Of a stretch of DNA of 64,000 nt, positions 22,780-34,014 are shown one piece after another. This stretch comes from Mixophyes australis (taxonomy: Eukaryota > Chordata > Amphibia > Anura > Limnodynastidae). The notes under the pieces were generated by a model. It was not told the DNA's origin. It saw nothing but the letters and a program-made list of their open reading frames with translations, and did not search any database. Made by a program: the position numbers and the translations under genes. Position 1 is the stretch's first letter. Each line of letters opens with the position of its first letter. The stretch lies in assembly GCA_036250195.1 (NCBI GenBank), contig JAVHZZ010000001.1, positions 400,262,117-400,326,116 on the forward strand, read 5' to 3'.

Positions 22780-23949
22780 AACAAATATTAATACAAAATG
22801 GCGCAAAAATCAATTATTAGGAATTAGTTCAAATAAATAGGACAACGCGCACAATAGTGTAGTATTTAAGTAACACAGTGATACAATACTGTGTAAATCC
22901 AGAGAGTGGTGTGATGTAGCAATACACTTAAACACCAAATAGCACCATAGAGAAATGATTGGACCAGAGGAAATAAGTACACCAAAAAGTTGTGTCTTCT
23001 AATATAGGCACACAGTGCACCCTACTCATGTGAGTCTCTGTACCAAATATATAATCTTGTCAATATCCAAGTGGTTTTTCAGAGAAAGTAAATCTCAAAA
23101 GGGGTGAACATAACACACTGTCCCCACTTATGAATAGCAGCGTACCAAATGTATAATCTTTAAAGCTTATCTGTATAATAGATCTGTATCCAGGGCTCCT
23201 TCAATTTTCAGGCATACACCTGAGTCAGACAGTTGCTACTTTGTTGAGTTCAGTTTAGCAGTTTCCAGACTAGCAGTGGTGCTGGCACAGAGTTGCTGTA
23301 TGTCCAGCCTGGAGGAAATAGTCCAAGATCACGGAATGGAGCTGCAAAGGAACAGAAAGATGTGCAGCAACAGCCTCCTATACTGTGTACCATGTGACTG
23401 TATTATATTATTAATCCTAGATGTTTAAATAATATGTATAATTTCAATTAATTAGTAATTATATATTATATCTTTTTATTGTATTTGTTTTTATGTATTT
23501 AGCTGTCAGCTTATGTTATCTTACTTCCGTCCCCTCAACTTGAGGGGGAGAACCCTGTGATTGCCATTTGACTTATGTTCCCATGCTGCACCCACCGTTT
23601 TGTTGGCATGGTGGGTCTGGCCAGTCCAGGCTATAGCTGGAATTTTGTTCCTTCCTGGTGGCCAGGGACCAGTCAACCTGTATTTTGTTGTTTACTGTAT
23701 GTACCAGCCTTCATCCCTGACTGGCTCAACTGTCAGTGTATGGCAGGGTGTCTAGTCTAGCAATAAGGCCAGGTATTTAGTTTGATAAAGCTGGTGATAG
23801 TGCGTGGTAACATATATTCCAAGATATTTCATATTGTGGGTTTGCCAATTAAGTGGATAATTATATTGAGAGTATATTTTATGTCTTGTGGAATATAGAA
23901 ATTAAGCACCTAGGTTTTTCAATGTTTACTGTAGCCCAAGATTGAAGTG
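22773..23949. other. No gene recognised
   Basis: Mixed AT-rich sequence. Overlapping frames at 23561-23760 have no known domain. The section 22840-23360 has the feel of an interspersed repeat, but no ends were found. Confidence 0.4.
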
Positions 23950-24010
23950 TAGGGGCCTGATTCATTAAGGCGACTAAGGCAAAAACTCCGGGACAAAACC
24001 ATGTTACAAT

Positions 24011-24985
24011 TAGAGATGCTCACTGACCCCCGAGAAGTGGTTTTTATTTTGGTTTTGGATCTGGATTAGCTTCGTGTTTTGGTTTTGGTTTTGGCAAATC
24101 CACCCTTGTGTGTTTTGGTTTTATATTTTTTTAGAAAAATTGCTGAAATATTCTAAAACATAATTTTGCTCTTTTTTTTGATCCTACATTATTATTAACC
24201 TCAATAACACTAATTTCAAGTCATTTGCAGTCAATTTTCACCACCTCACAGATCACATTATTGTTTTCATACACTTTCGGACAAATGTTGCAGCGACCTG
24301 GCTGGATGCTAAGCGACGGAGCAATGACTCAAACACACGGCAGTTGCCACCACATTTAGGACACATTGGCACACAGCAGTGGCAGAAAACAAAAGTCAGA
24401 AGAAAAGCCTGCAATGATTAGTATTTGTACTTCAGCAATGACAATTAGCAATGGAGCAATGGAGCTCTTCTCTTTGGGTGTATATAACATCATACACTTT
24501 TTTGTGCAAATTTAGAAAAAAAGCCTGCAAGGACTAGTAGTTGTATTTCTGCAATGATATTTTACACTGGAGCTCTCCTTTCTGTGTGTTACCTATATAA
24601 CACAGTAGAATTGGACTGCAGAATTACATCAACCCTGTAAGCACTATTATTTGTATTTTTCTGCAATGATATTTAACACTGGAGATATGGAGCTCTCCTG
24701 AATGTCACTGATTTCTTTGTTTAACACTGCTACCACACTCCTCTTTTAATTCTCTATCTTTGCCTGCCCAACTGCTCTACACTCTATGCTACCCCTTCTG
24801 TGTCCCTCTCTCAAATGGCACTAGATCGCCGTGGAGGGCGGTATTTATAGATTCCAAAACTCACGAGATCCGACGATGTCACAATGACGTTTTGCCTCGT
24901 TTTCAATTCCGATTCCGGCTCGGTACTCGGATCCCCCAAGTTCGGGTGTGTTCGGTTTCCGAGGAACCGAGCCTGAGCATCTCTA
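24011..24985. mobile_element. Non-autonomous hAT with TAGAGATGCTCA ends, inside the MITE
   Basis: The ends TAGAGATGCTCA and TGAGCATCTCTA are perfect 12-bp inverted repeats. The left target duplication is gttacaat (24003-24010). The right copy is split: gtta at 24986-24989 and caat at 29590-29593, because an L2 LINE inserted in the middle of it. Subterminal regions are rich in GGTTTTGG and TTCCGA.TTCCG-like motifs, typical of this hAT type. No transposase is seen in its 975 bp. The element at 55410 has related ends. Confidence 0.85.
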
Positions 24986-25013
24986 GTTATTATTATTATT
25001 ATTATTATTATTA
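24986..25013. repeat. (TTA)n tail of the L2 element
   Basis: About nine TTA units mark the LINE 3' end, read as (TAA)n on its coding strand. Confidence 0.9.
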
Positions 25014-25489
25014 ATTTTTATTTATAGGGCGCCACAAAGTATCCGTAGCGCCGTACAAGGACAAACAATGGCACAGTACAAGGTGAAACAGCACAGTACA
25101 AGTAACAGTAAGCACTATAACTCTGGGGGCTCAGGCACAGCATGAAAGAGAGGGAGGGAGGGGAAAAGTGAGTATAGGCAGGTAACTATGGCCCAAGAGG
25201 GTGGGCACGGATGACAGGTTGAGAGTCACTGAGGGGAGCGGAGAGAAGCGAGAGGAGACAGAGGGCAGAGGGACTGAGAGGAGGTGAGCTGAGTAGCTGG
25301 AGAGCGCAGTTAAAAGTGATGAAAACAGTAGGTAGGAGAGCCCTGCTCAAAGGAGCGAACAATCTAAAGGGAGGGGAAGACAGACAGACACATGGATGAG
25401 ACGGAGAGACGGGAGAAACGGAGACGGAGTCGAGGAAGGGGGAGAAGGGAAGAAGGGATGAGAAAGAGAGGTAGCCGACCGGTGGGAGT

Positions 25490-26635
25490 TTAGGCATGAG
25501 ACTGTAAGGCTTTAAGGAAAAGGTGGGTTTTTAATGTTCGTTTGAAAGAGGACAGATTAGGGGAAGTTCTGATGGAGCGGAGGAGCTTGTTCCAATGCAG
25601 GGGAGCGGCGCGGGAGAAGTCTTGGATACGTGCGTGAGAGGAGGTAATCAGAGGGGAAGAGAGGCGACGATCGTTGGACAATCGCAGTGAGCGGGAGGGA
25701 GTGTGAATAGAGATAAGGTTAGAGATGTAGGGAGCAGTGGAGTTGGCGAGGGCCTTGTAAGTCAGAGTGAGGAGCTTGAAAAGGATTCTGTAGGGGAAGG
25801 GGAGCCAGTGAAGGGCTTGGTAGAGTGGGGATACAAAGGTGGAACGGCGAGAGAGGAAAATAAGCCTAGCAGCGGCGTTAAGTACAGATCTAAGGGGAGC
25901 GAGATGAGAGAGGGGGGGGCCGATAAGGAGAAGGTTGCAGTAGTCCAAGCGGGAGATAATCAGAGAGTGGACGAGAGATTTGGTGGCATCCTGGGAGAGG
26001 AAGGGCCGAATGCGGGCAATGTTGCGAAGCTGGAAACGGCAGGATTTGGCGAGAGAGTGAATGTGAGGGGCAAAGGAGAGAGAGGAGTCGAGGATGACAC
26101 CTAGGCAGCGGAGTTTGGGAACAGGGGAGATAGATGAGTTGTCAACAGTGATGGAGAGGTCAGAGGGGAAGGAGGTACGAGAGGGAGGAAAGACAATGAG
26201 TTCAGTTTTAGCAAGATTGAGTTTAAGAAATCTAGAGGACATCCAGGAGGAGATGGCAGAGAGGCATGCGGATACCCTGGAAAGAAGGGAGGGAGAGAGA
26301 TCAGGAGAGGAAAGGTAGAGTTGAGTGTCATCAGCATAAAGGTGGTACTTGAGGCCGAAGGAGCTGATGAGTGCACCCAGAGAAGAGGTGTATAGTGAGA
26401 ATAGTAAGGGTCCAAGGACAGAGCCCTGAGGGACCCCGACTGGAAGGGAGGAAGAAGGGGAGAGAGAATCAGAGGTGGAAACAGAGAAGGAACGGTCGGC
26501 AAGGTAAGAGGTGAACCAGGAGAGGACGGTACCGGAGAGGCCAATGGACTGAAGGGTGTGAAGCAGGAGGGGGTGGAAAATGGTGTCAAGGGCCGCTGAG
26601 AGGTCGAGGAGAATCAGGAGGGAGTAGTGGCCCAT
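25490..26635 (-). CDS. L2 LINE reverse transcriptase, C-terminal frame
   Basis: A 381-residue open frame encoding the reverse transcriptase palm and thumb. The start shown is only the first methionine of the frame, which stays open upstream to about 26992 and beyond. [14 protein letters not shown] (residues ~5-18) is the first catalytic segment; the usual AFDT is ALDT here. [15 protein letters not shown] (~68-82) is the conserved block before the active site, [11 protein letters not shown] (~101-111) holds the catalytic aspartates, and [11 protein letters not shown] (~230-240) with LNAAARLIF (~258-266) follows. It ends with the L2-type [11 protein letters not shown] segment. The protein would prime reverse transcription of the LINE RNA at the nicked target. 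It is intact over this part but lies in a different frame from the endonuclease. Confidence 0.88.
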   Translation of the reverse strand: MGHYSLLILLDLSAALDTIFHPLLLHTLQSIGLSGTVLSWFTSYLADRSFSVSTSDSLSPSSSLPVGVPQGSVLGPLLFSLYTSSLGALISSFGLKYHLYADDTQLYLSSPDLSPSLLSRVSACLSAISSWMSSRFLKLNLAKTELIVFPPSRTSFPSDLSITVDNSSISPVPKLRCLGVILDSSLSFAPHIHSLAKSCRFQLRNIARIRPFLSQDATKSLVHSLIISRLDYCNLLLIGPPLSHLAPLRSVLNAAARLIFLSRRSTFVSPLYQALHWLPFPYRILFKLLTLTYKALANSTAPYISNLISIHTPSRSLRLSNDRRLSSPLITSSHARIQDFSRAAPLHWNKLLRSIRTSPNLSSFKRTLKTHLFLKALQSHA

Positions 26636-28617
26636 GGCTTTAGCCGAGAGGAGATCGTTCGTAACTTGAGCCAGGGCAGTTTCAGTGGAATGGAGGGGGC
26701 GGAAGCCTGATTGTAGAGGGTCAAGGATGGAGTGTTCAGAGAGGTAGGTGGAGAGACGGTTGCAGACAAGTCTCTCGAGTATTTTGGAGGCAAATGGGAG
26801 AAGGGAAATGGGGCGGTAATTAGAGAGTGAGGTGGGGTCAAGATTGGGTTTCTTGAGAATGGGTGAGACGAGAGCATGTTTAAAGGTGGAGGGGAAGATG
26901 CCGGTGGAGAGGGACAGATTAAAGAGGTGAGCGAAGTGGGAGCAGGTGGAGGCGGAAAGGGAGCGAAGAAGGTGAGAAGGGATGGGGTCCTGGGGGCAGG
27001 TAGAAGGGGGGAAAGAAGAAATGAGAGAGTGGACTTCCGCACCCGAGGTGGGGCGGAAGGAGAGAAGGAGTTGGTGGCTGGGGGGAGAGTGGAGGGGGAG
27101 GAAGGGCGAGAGGGGGGGGTGGCGGAAGAGTGGGTGGAGGAGGAGATTTCAAGTCTGATGGCCGCGATTTTAGAGGAGAAAAAGGAGGTGAAGTCAGTGG
27201 CAGATAAGGAAGAAGGGAGGGGGGAGGTGGGGGGGGACAGGAGAGTGTTAAAGGTAGCGAAAAGGCGGCGGGGGTTGGAGGACCGGGAGGAGATGAGGGA
27301 TTTAAAGAAGGATTGCTTAGCGAGTGAGAAGGCAGAGCTGTAGGAGGGGAGGATAAACTTGAAGTGGAGGAAATCAGCCAGGGAGCGAGATTTTCTCCAG
27401 TGGCGTTCGGCAGTACGAGAGCATTTTTGGAGGAAACGGGTAAGTTTGGAGTGCCAGGGTTGGGGATTGGAGCAGCGAAGGTGGATGGGCTGGGCAGGGG
27501 CAACCGCATCAAGGGCGGAGGAGAGGGTTTGGTTATAGAGGGAGGCCACCTGATTAGGGCAGGACAGGGTGGAAAGGGGAGAGAGGAGAGTTTCGAGAGA
27601 AGAGGATAGAATAGCAGGATCAAGGGTGTCGAGATCGCGCCTGGACCGGGTAGATTTGGGTGGGGGGAGGGGTGCAGTAGTAGAGGAGAGAGAGAATGAG
27701 AGGAGATGGTGGTCCGAGAGTGGAAAGGGGGAGATAGAGAAGTCGGACAGACTGCATCGGTGGGAGAAGACAAGGTCAAGGGAGTGACCAAGGCAGTGGG
27801 TAGAAGAGGAGGTCCATTGGGAGAGGCCAAGGGAGGAAGAAAGGGCAAGGAGTTTGACGGAAGCAGGGTCGGTGGGGTTGTCAATAGGGATATTGAAGTC
27901 GCCAAGGATAATGGAGGGGATGTCAGAGGAGAGGTGGTGTGGGAGCCAGGCAGCAAAGTTGTCAAGGAAAAGGGAGGAGGGCCCAGGGGGACGGTATATG
28001 ACAGAGACGCGGAGATGGATGGGGTAGAAGAGACGGATAGAGTGGACATCAAAAGAGGAGAAGGAGAGGGAGGGTTCAGGAGGAATGAGTCTGAAAGTAC
28101 AAGTGGAGGATAGGAGAATGCCCACTCCACCGCCTGGGCAGTCTCCAGGTCTGGCGGAGTGGGTGAAGGAGAGGCCGCCATAGGAGAGAGCGGCAGGGGA
28201 GGCAGTGTCAGAATCGGTGAGCCAGGTTTCGGTAATGGCAAGAAGGTTAAGAGAGTTAGATAAGAAGAGGTCATGGATAGAGGGGAGTTTGTTGCGGACG
28301 GATCTAGCATTCCAGAGGGCACAGGAGAAAGGGAGGGAGGGGAGAGGGGAGATGGGGATAAGGTTGGCAAGGTTAGCGGTGCGCGGGGGAGTGCGGGGAC
28401 AGGAGCGTGAAGTTGGGCGAGGTGAGAGTATGGGTATGGCAAGTGAACAGGGAGGCATGGTGAGGTGAGGGAGGGGTGGGGGAGGAGTGAAAGAAGTAGA
28501 GGGGACCGAAGAATCGTCTGAAGCAGAGGGGCGGGAGAGGAGGACAGGGGGAGTCAGAAGGTAGACAAGAGGAATTGAGATAAGTGAGTTAAATAAAGTA
28601 ATAGCCAACAATGACAA
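26614..28617 (-). CDS. L2 LINE endonuclease and linker frame, frameshifted before the reverse transcriptase
   Basis: A 667-residue frame. Residues ~1-80 are a Pro/Ser-rich leader. The apurinic-type endonuclease runs from about 88 to 300: [12 protein letters not shown], then [11 protein letters not shown], then [11 protein letters not shown] (~240) and LSDHHLLSF (~300), carrying the metal-binding and catalytic Glu, Asp-Asn and Asp-His residues. It nicks target DNA to prime insertion. The linker (NSFF and KIAAIR region) continues to about 27060. Beyond that, this frame reads noise, while the authentic protein continues in the frame of the reverse transcriptase. A single insertion or deletion within 27045-27100 explains this. 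The real L2 product is one long protein, so this copy is broken unless the frameshift is an assembly error. Confidence 0.85.
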   Translation of the reverse strand: MSLLAITLFNSLISIPLVYLLTPPVLLSRPSASDDSSVPSTSFTPPPPLPHLTMPPCSLAIPILSPRPTSRSCPRTPPRTANLANLIPISPLPSLPFSCALWNARSVRNKLPSIHDLFLSNSLNLLAITETWLTDSDTASPAALSYGGLSFTHSARPGDCPGGGVGILLSSTCTFRLIPPEPSLSFSSFDVHSIRLFYPIHLRVSVIYRPPGPSSLFLDNFAAWLPHHLSSDIPSIILGDFNIPIDNPTDPASVKLLALSSSLGLSQWTSSSTHCLGHSLDLVFSHRCSLSDFSISPFPLSDHHLLSFSLSSTTAPLPPPKSTRSRRDLDTLDPAILSSSLETLLSPLSTLSCPNQVASLYNQTLSSALDAVAPAQPIHLRCSNPQPWHSKLTRFLQKCSRTAERHWRKSRSLADFLHFKFILPSYSSAFSLAKQSFFKSLISSRSSNPRRLFATFNTLLSPPTSPLPSSLSATDFTSFFSSKIAAIRLEISSSTHSSATPPSRPSSPSTLPPATNSFSPSAPPRVRKSTLSFLLSPLLPAPRTPSLLTFFAPFPPPPAPTSLTSLICPSPPASSPPPLNMLSSHPFSRNPILTPPHSLITAPFPFSHLPPKYSRDLSATVSPPTSLNTPSLTLYNQASAPSIPLKLPWLKLRTISSRLKPWATTPS

Positions 28618-28696
28618 TGGACAGGGGGAGTCAGAAGGTAGACAAGAGGAAATGAGATAAGTGAGTTAAATAAAGTAATAGCCAACAATGACAATG
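28543..28696. repeat. 77-bp tandem duplication in the L2 5' region
   Basis: 28543-28619 is repeated almost exactly at 28620-28696 (GACAGGGGGAGTCAGAAGG through CAACAATGACAATG). It overlaps the start of the endonuclease frame. Confidence 0.9.
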
Positions 28697-28859
28697 ACGG
28701 TGTGGAGAGGTGGGGCAAAGAGGCTAGGCAAGGCAAGCCGTGTTAAATGAGACAGAGAGGCGTGAACGGGGAACAAAGAAACAAGAAAGGCCAATAGACG
28801 GAGAGCAGAGGAGTACCAAGGGAGAAATAAAATGCTGTTGGAATAGATTAAGAAATGCA

Positions 28860-29090
28860 AATAGAAATAATTAAATTATAATTAAATACAGTAAATAAGA
28901 GAAGCAAATAGAAATAATTAAATACAGTAAATAAGTAAATAAGAAATGCAAATAGAGATAAATAAATACAGTAAATGCAATAAAAACAGAGAGCGAAAAA
29001 TAAAAATAAAGAATGGAGAAAATAAATATAAAAATATAATAAATAAAGAAATAAATAAAGAAATACAAGTGGAATAAAAATAAAAATAAG
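28860..29090. repeat. A-rich low-complexity tract with short tandem repeats
   Basis: Repeats of AATAAATAAG, AATAGAAATAATTAAAT and AAATAAAAAT-type blocks on the plus strand. It lies in the 5' non-coding part of the L2 and has no coding meaning. Confidence 0.6.
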
Positions 29091-29176
29091 GCCTACAAAG
29101 GAAGCTGAGAACAATAAATACAGTACAATATGGACTAGGGTGAAAACAGGAGAATGAGAATGAGAACAAACCCTGG

Positions 29177-29300
29177 AGATGAGACAAAGTCGCTGGAAGA
29201 AAGTCTGTGAAGTCTGAGATGAGACAAAGTCGCTGGAAGAAATTCTGTGAAGTCTGAGATGAGACAAAGTCGCTGGAAGAAAGTCTGCGACGTCTGTGAT
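29177..29300. repeat. 40-bp tandem repeat, 3 copies, at the L2 5' end
   Basis: GAGACAAAGTCGCTGGAAG recurs at 29181, 29221 and 29261. Tandem 5' units are common in LINE promoters, so these may be promoter monomers (inference). Confidence 0.85.
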
Positions 29301-29839
29301 TGCCAGGAGACTTAGAAGCAGGAGCTTCAGGCAACGGGTGTCCAGAGGAGTGCAGGGCCGATTACCACAGGTCGCTGTAGTCCTCAGGAGGGCCAGAGAT
29401 CAGGAACGGCAGCGGGCAGCAGGCAGCGTGGAAGGCAGGCCAAGGCTGTGGGTGTCCAGGGGAACTTGTCAGGAAGACCAGGCGGCGGTGACCAGGCGGT
29501 GACCAGGAGACACAGGCAGCGGACGGATAAGGGTGAGCAGGAAGCGGTACCAGAGACGGCGGCGGCGGTCAGAGCAGAGAGGTTAGTTACAATGTAAGGG
29601 GTGCAAATTAGTTTATTATTTTGCACATAAGTTAAATACTGACTGTTTTTCATGTAGCACACAAATACTTGATAGCTTTATTTGTACACTGAAATTTAAC
29701 GTTGATCTAGGACATTGTCTACTCCAACTATAAATCTGTCCCCACATTCTAAATTTACTTCCCTCTCCAATTCAACATGGTTTTGCCAAGGTGAAAAGTT
29801 GCCCTTTTTTTGCTTTACTTTCATTAATGAATCAGGCCC

Positions 29840-30205
29840 TTGGAGTCTACTTCCATCAATATATTTGAGAGAGATGAATGGGGTTCAAAGTAAAATATAA
29901 TCTGCGTAGAAGGAGATTTGTGTTCTGAGTTACCATATTTGATTCCAGTGTATCTAGTGTTTGCCTGTTGTTTATGTCAAAGGATTTTATTACTAACACA
30001 AATTTTAGAGGTGAGAAAGGGCATGCATGTCACGTACCATTGGTCATTATGAAATAAGATGGTGTTACACCATTTGCTGAAAGTAATTATGATACAGACA
30101 GCTACTGCTGATAGCAATTACCAATTGCTGCCTAAGGTAGGATAGCACCCTAGTTTAGGAATTAGGAATTACAACAATGTTGTAATTTGTGGTGGTAGAG
30201 ACAAA
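29840..30205. other. No gene recognised
   Basis: Unassigned AT-rich spacer between MITE copies. Confidence 0.5.
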
Positions 30206-30380
30206 GGGGTATATTTACTAAACTGCGGCTTTGAAAAAGTGGAGCTGTTGCCTATAGCAACCAATCAGATTCTAGCTGTGATTTTGTAGCATGTGCTAAA
30301 TAAATGAAAGCCAGAATCTGATTGGTTGCTATAGGCAACATCTCCACTTTTTCGAACCCGCTGTTTAGTAAATATACCCC
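30206..30380. mobile_element. Palindromic MITE, family B (copy 2)
   Basis: Starts GGGGTATATTTACTAAAC and ends GTTTAGTAAATATACCCC, nearly perfect inverted ends. The interior has GTTGCCTATAGCAACCAATC and its inverse. It is the best-preserved of three family B copies in the window. Confidence 0.85.
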
Positions 30381-30541
30381 AAAGACGGCCACCTCCAAGA
30401 TAGCATTAAAAGGGGTTAGCCAGTTTAAAGGAAGATATTTGTAAATGCTTTATAAAATTGGGAGGTGAGACTGTCAAGGCCAGGTGCTGAGGCTGATTTC
30501 AAAGACTTAATAGTCGGATGGGTCTCATCCACAGAGATGTT

Positions 30542-30862
30542 GGGCCTGAGTCATTAAGGAGAGCAAAGCATAAAAATGGAGTAACTTTGAATCTGGGCAA
30601 AACCATGTTGCATTTGAGGGGGAGGTAAAGTTAAAATATAGGCACAGATTTATAGTTGGGGTAGGGCATATCCTAGTTCAACTTTAAATTTCAGTGTAAA
30701 TGTAAATCTATCAAGTATTTGTGTGCTAGATGAAAAAACAGTCAATATTTATCTTATGTGCAAAGTAATAAATTAATTTGCACCCCTTCCATTGTAACAT
30801 GGTTTGTCCCGGAGAACATTAACTCCTTTTTCTTGCCTTACTTTTCTTAATGACTCAGGCCC
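30542..30862. mobile_element. Palindromic MITE, family A (copy 4)
   Basis: Starts GGGCCTGAGTCATTAAGG and ends CTTAATGACTCAGGCCC. The interior shares the AAAACCATGTTGCATTTGAG block with other copies, and the right half is its inverse. Confidence 0.85.
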
Positions 30863-32200
30863 GTTATCATTAAGTAGGGCTAAACCTTTGAAAGGAATAT
30901 TGGGAATGTTTATTGTGAACAAGTAGCTGTCTGTAGTGTTTTCAAGAGCACGATGTGAGTGGTGAGGACAGGGAAGATAATATAGCAAATTTTAGAATCA
31001 ATGGAACTCCTCTGTTATCTGAGAAAAGTCATAAGTGGCTGACTCCTGTCATGACAATCATTTTGTTTAAGTGCTTAGGGACGCTGAGTTTATTCACTAA
31101 GATGGTATTACATTTATCTGCCGTATCATAAAAGTGCTGTTGGAGTTTTCATAAAAAGTGAATGCTGCTTTTGTCGATAAGATAATTTTAAGTTGATTCT
31201 TAAGAACATCCATTTTTGTTGAAAGGATGGGATTAGGGTATTGCTTGAGAAGCGATTTAATTTTTATTTGCCTAAATTACAAATTTATTGAGTAGTTTCT
31301 TTCCAGAACACAGAGGACAGACTAATTAGAGAACCTCTTATAGTGGTTTTGGAAGCCTCCTATATTATACCAGGACAAAAGTGTTCATGCTATGTATGGC
31401 ACGACTCTTAAATGTCAAATTGCATAAAATTAATATAATAAGTGGTAATATTTATTTGGTACAAACATACAGTGTGAGGTAAAGATACGGAGACCAGGTA
31501 CTGGAAGCTGGTATGTAGTTGAACATTGTAAAGACAGAAACACAATTTTAAATTTGCAGATGGAGTGCAGTCTCAAAATGTAACATTGTGGTGGAATTGT
31601 GCAGGCAAAGTACTGTACCACAGGCAAAATGAGTATACGAAGAGTAATATGAACTCAGGTTTGCAGAGTTGATAACAACAGTGTCTGGCAGATATAAAGC
31701 CACACGTGCATATGTCAGTGGTATACAGAAATGCAAGTTGAACAGTCTCTTGTAGGATATTGCAGAGGCATGAGTTGCAGGTTGTTGTCAGAGTCCTAAA
31801 TGTAAAACATGATTAAGACATGATGAGAAATAGAACAGGCTCTTGGCAGGATATCAAAAAAGCTAAAGCGTGGAAGAAGATATAACGGAACTCATATAAA
31901 TCCAAGAGCCAATGCAGAAAATGCAAGCAACTACAAACTAGAAAACGAACTGACAACTTCTCAACAAGTTTCAGGTAGCAAACAATGATCCCCAGAGGGA
32001 TGATACAGAGTTTCTGCTAAAAGCCGGCATCTGGAAACAATGCTTCCAGCTCCCCTGCATCCTATCCTGCAAGCCAAGCCATGTATTAAAATTACAACAC
32101 CTCTCTTTTTACAATTTGCAGTGCCAAAAAAGGTTTGGGAAAACTGCTTGCTCCTAAGCAAAGTATGAGAAACCGAGACGTATGTTTCCTGCAGGAAGAC
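30863..32200. other. No gene recognised
   Basis: AT-rich sequence. Short minus-strand frames at 31430-31736 and 31961-32161 have no known domain. Confidence 0.5.
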
Positions 32201-32204
32201 TATG

Positions 32205-32383
32205 GGGTATATAATATTTACTAAACTGTGGGTTTGAAAAAGTGAAGATGTTGCCTATAGCAACCAATCAGAAACTAGTTACCATTTATTTAGTGCATTC
32301 TACAAAATGACAGCTAGAATTTGATTGGTTGCTATAGGCAACACCTCCACTTTCTCAAAAACGCAGTTTAGTAAATAAACCCC
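32205..32383. mobile_element. Palindromic MITE, family B (copy 3)
   Basis: GGGGTATATAATATTTACTA at the left and TTTAGTAAATAAACCCC at the right, flanked by tat on both sides. The interior again shows the GTTGCCTATAGCAACCAATC palindrome arms. Confidence 0.82.
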
Positions 32384-33600
32384 TATGTCTGCTTTCTCTG
32401 TCCTATAGGCCCTGAGACAACAGTGCATTTATCAGGGATGATTAAGCCATCTACCTTGATAGATACAACTTCCAAAGCCATGTAAGTATGAGGGAGTAAA
32501 AAGTATCATATCCTCAGGATAAAATATAACATAGATTGAGGAGGTGACAGACCTCTGAACCACAGGGAAGAGTAAATAAAAAAGATTGGTGTGGGATTTA
32601 TTTAGGGGTTAAGGAAAAAAAGGAAAGTGTCCAAAAGGGCTAAAACCTTAAGAAAGGAGAGCCTGGTTTATTAAAATAATAATAAAAGGGATCCCCTTCT
32701 ACAAAAGTATTAATAAGAACTACTTGGGACACCCTTTTATACAACTGATTAGGATCACAGTAATATTTGAAAGACTATCTGGTGTTTAGCATACTGGACT
32801 ATTAACATTCCTCAGCATTATAAGAAAACACTGAAGTATTTTATACATAAAATGTCCAAAAACTCATGCAAAATAGTATGTAGATATCTATATTTATCTG
32901 CATGTATTTTGTATTAGTATTCATACGTGTTACATAGATTGCTTCTGGGCAGATGTATATATTCTGTATATATATATATTTGACCTTGATTTATAACTGA
33001 TGTAATAAATTGAAGTTATTGGTACCTACACACCATTATTAAACTATATCCACTTTCCACCACCTTGTGCCTGAGAAAATATCACAACTCTTTGTTCTAC
33101 AAATATGTTTGCCTTGCAAATAGTTGAACACTTCCATCTCACCTGAAGGAGTTAATCTCCTTTCCCTGGTAATCACCCGCACCTGCCTCACTGGCTAAGC
33201 CTGCTCCTCTCCATGCACCTTGCTGGTCATTGATTGTTTTCCCTTGGACTTCCTGCAAAGCTACATTATGTTCCTGTGAATCTTTGGTCCTGGCTGTTTA
33301 CCATTGTTCAGCTAAATTTACCTGCACCTGCTGTTCAGCATTCATTTACTATTTACCCTTTGCCCAGCCACACCCGGATGTTTGTTTATTATACCCAGGT
33401 TTACCTGATCTGTGTTTGACCTGCATTACCTGGATTGATTTCTTGCTACAATAAAATAGTTTTAAGTGTTCATACTCCTAGCTCCATGCCTTTCTTTAGA
33501 AGGATCTAGTTATTGGAACAGAATTGGAACACTTGTTCTATATAAACATTTTTCTACCTGATGGCAGCAGTGTTTTAAAAGAAGGCTGAATATCTGATGC
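32384..33600. other. No gene recognised; possible LTR-like piece
   Basis: 32384-33060 is AT-rich without features. 33100-33470 is less AT-rich and ends with CTACAATAAAATAG, a possible polyadenylation signal. The layout suggests an LTR or untranslated region of a retroelement, but no partner or target duplication was found. Confidence 0.35.
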
Positions 33601-33782
33601 AGTGTGCTTCCAAACACTTTCCAAAAAAAGCAATGGATCCAGAGCACATAACAAGAGGCATTATTGTCTATACTGTGAGAAACCTGTCTCAAAATAGCCC
33701 TGTATATCGAGAATGTTCAACGTAATGAGACTGAAGTTGCCAAAGCACTTAAATTCCGAAGCACTCAAAAGAAAGACACATA

Positions 33783-34014
33783 GGGGCGTATTCAATTGTC
33801 AGCGTTAACGCTGCAAAACGAGCGCTCGAAAAATATTACCGTTTATACGGTAATTACTCGCTCAATTTCAGCTCGCAGCTCCCTGAGCATTGAGCTGAAA
33901 TTGAGCGAGTAAATTACCGTATGAACGGTAATTACGCGCAATATTACCGTATAAACGGTAATATTTTTCGAGCGCTCATTTTGCAGCGTTAACGCTGATA
34001 ATTGAATACGCCCC
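33783..34014. mobile_element. Long-arm palindromic MITE, family C
   Basis: The ends GGGGCGTATTCAATTGTCAG and the inverse are followed by nested inverted blocks (GCGTTAACGC, GAGCGCTCG, and TTACCGT..ACGGTAA repeats), so nearly the whole 232 bp can fold into one hairpin. ata flanks both ends (33780-33782 and 34015-34017). It interrupts the tyrosine-recombinase-like pseudogene between two adjacent protein blocks, which fixes the empty site. Confidence 0.88.

Larger units (their letters stand above)
24990..29585 (-). mobile_element. Near-full-length L2-type LINE, minus strand
   Basis: A 4.6-kb LINE with endonuclease and reverse transcriptase coding on the minus strand, a 3' end (at the left) of CTATAAATAAAAATTAATAA type leading into a (TAA)n tail, and a 4-bp gtta duplication (24986-24989 and 29586-29589). 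The 3' end carries the TTTGTGGCGCCCTATAAATA signature of L2 elements. The 5' region (28700-29585) is non-coding with a 77-bp tandem duplication and three 40-bp repeats. The coding frame is interrupted by a frameshift near 27045-27100, so the copy is probably inactive. The plus strand is markedly purine-rich from 25130 to 28800. Confidence 0.9.
23952..29839. mobile_element. Palindromic MITE, family A (copy 3), split by nested insertions
   Basis: The left part (23952-24010) starts GGGGCCTGATTCATTAAGG and runs to ACCATGTTACAAT. The right part (29590/29594-29839) resumes with GTAAGGGGTGCAAATTAG and ends TTAATGAATCAGGCCC. The intact copy at 4292 shows these two parts are contiguous in an empty site. 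The 5.6 kb between them is a hAT element plus an L2 LINE. Confidence 0.85.

Noticed and set aside
26919..28442. A 507-codon minus-strand open frame overlapping the L2 endonuclease
   Set aside because: It is an alternate frame of the C/T-rich LINE coding strand and encodes low-complexity Pro/Ser/Leu sequence. The endonuclease motifs lie in the other frame.
25703..28468. Several plus-strand open frames rich in Glu, Gly and Arg
   Set aside because: They are antisense to the L2 proteins and exist because the purine-rich strand rarely forms stop codons.
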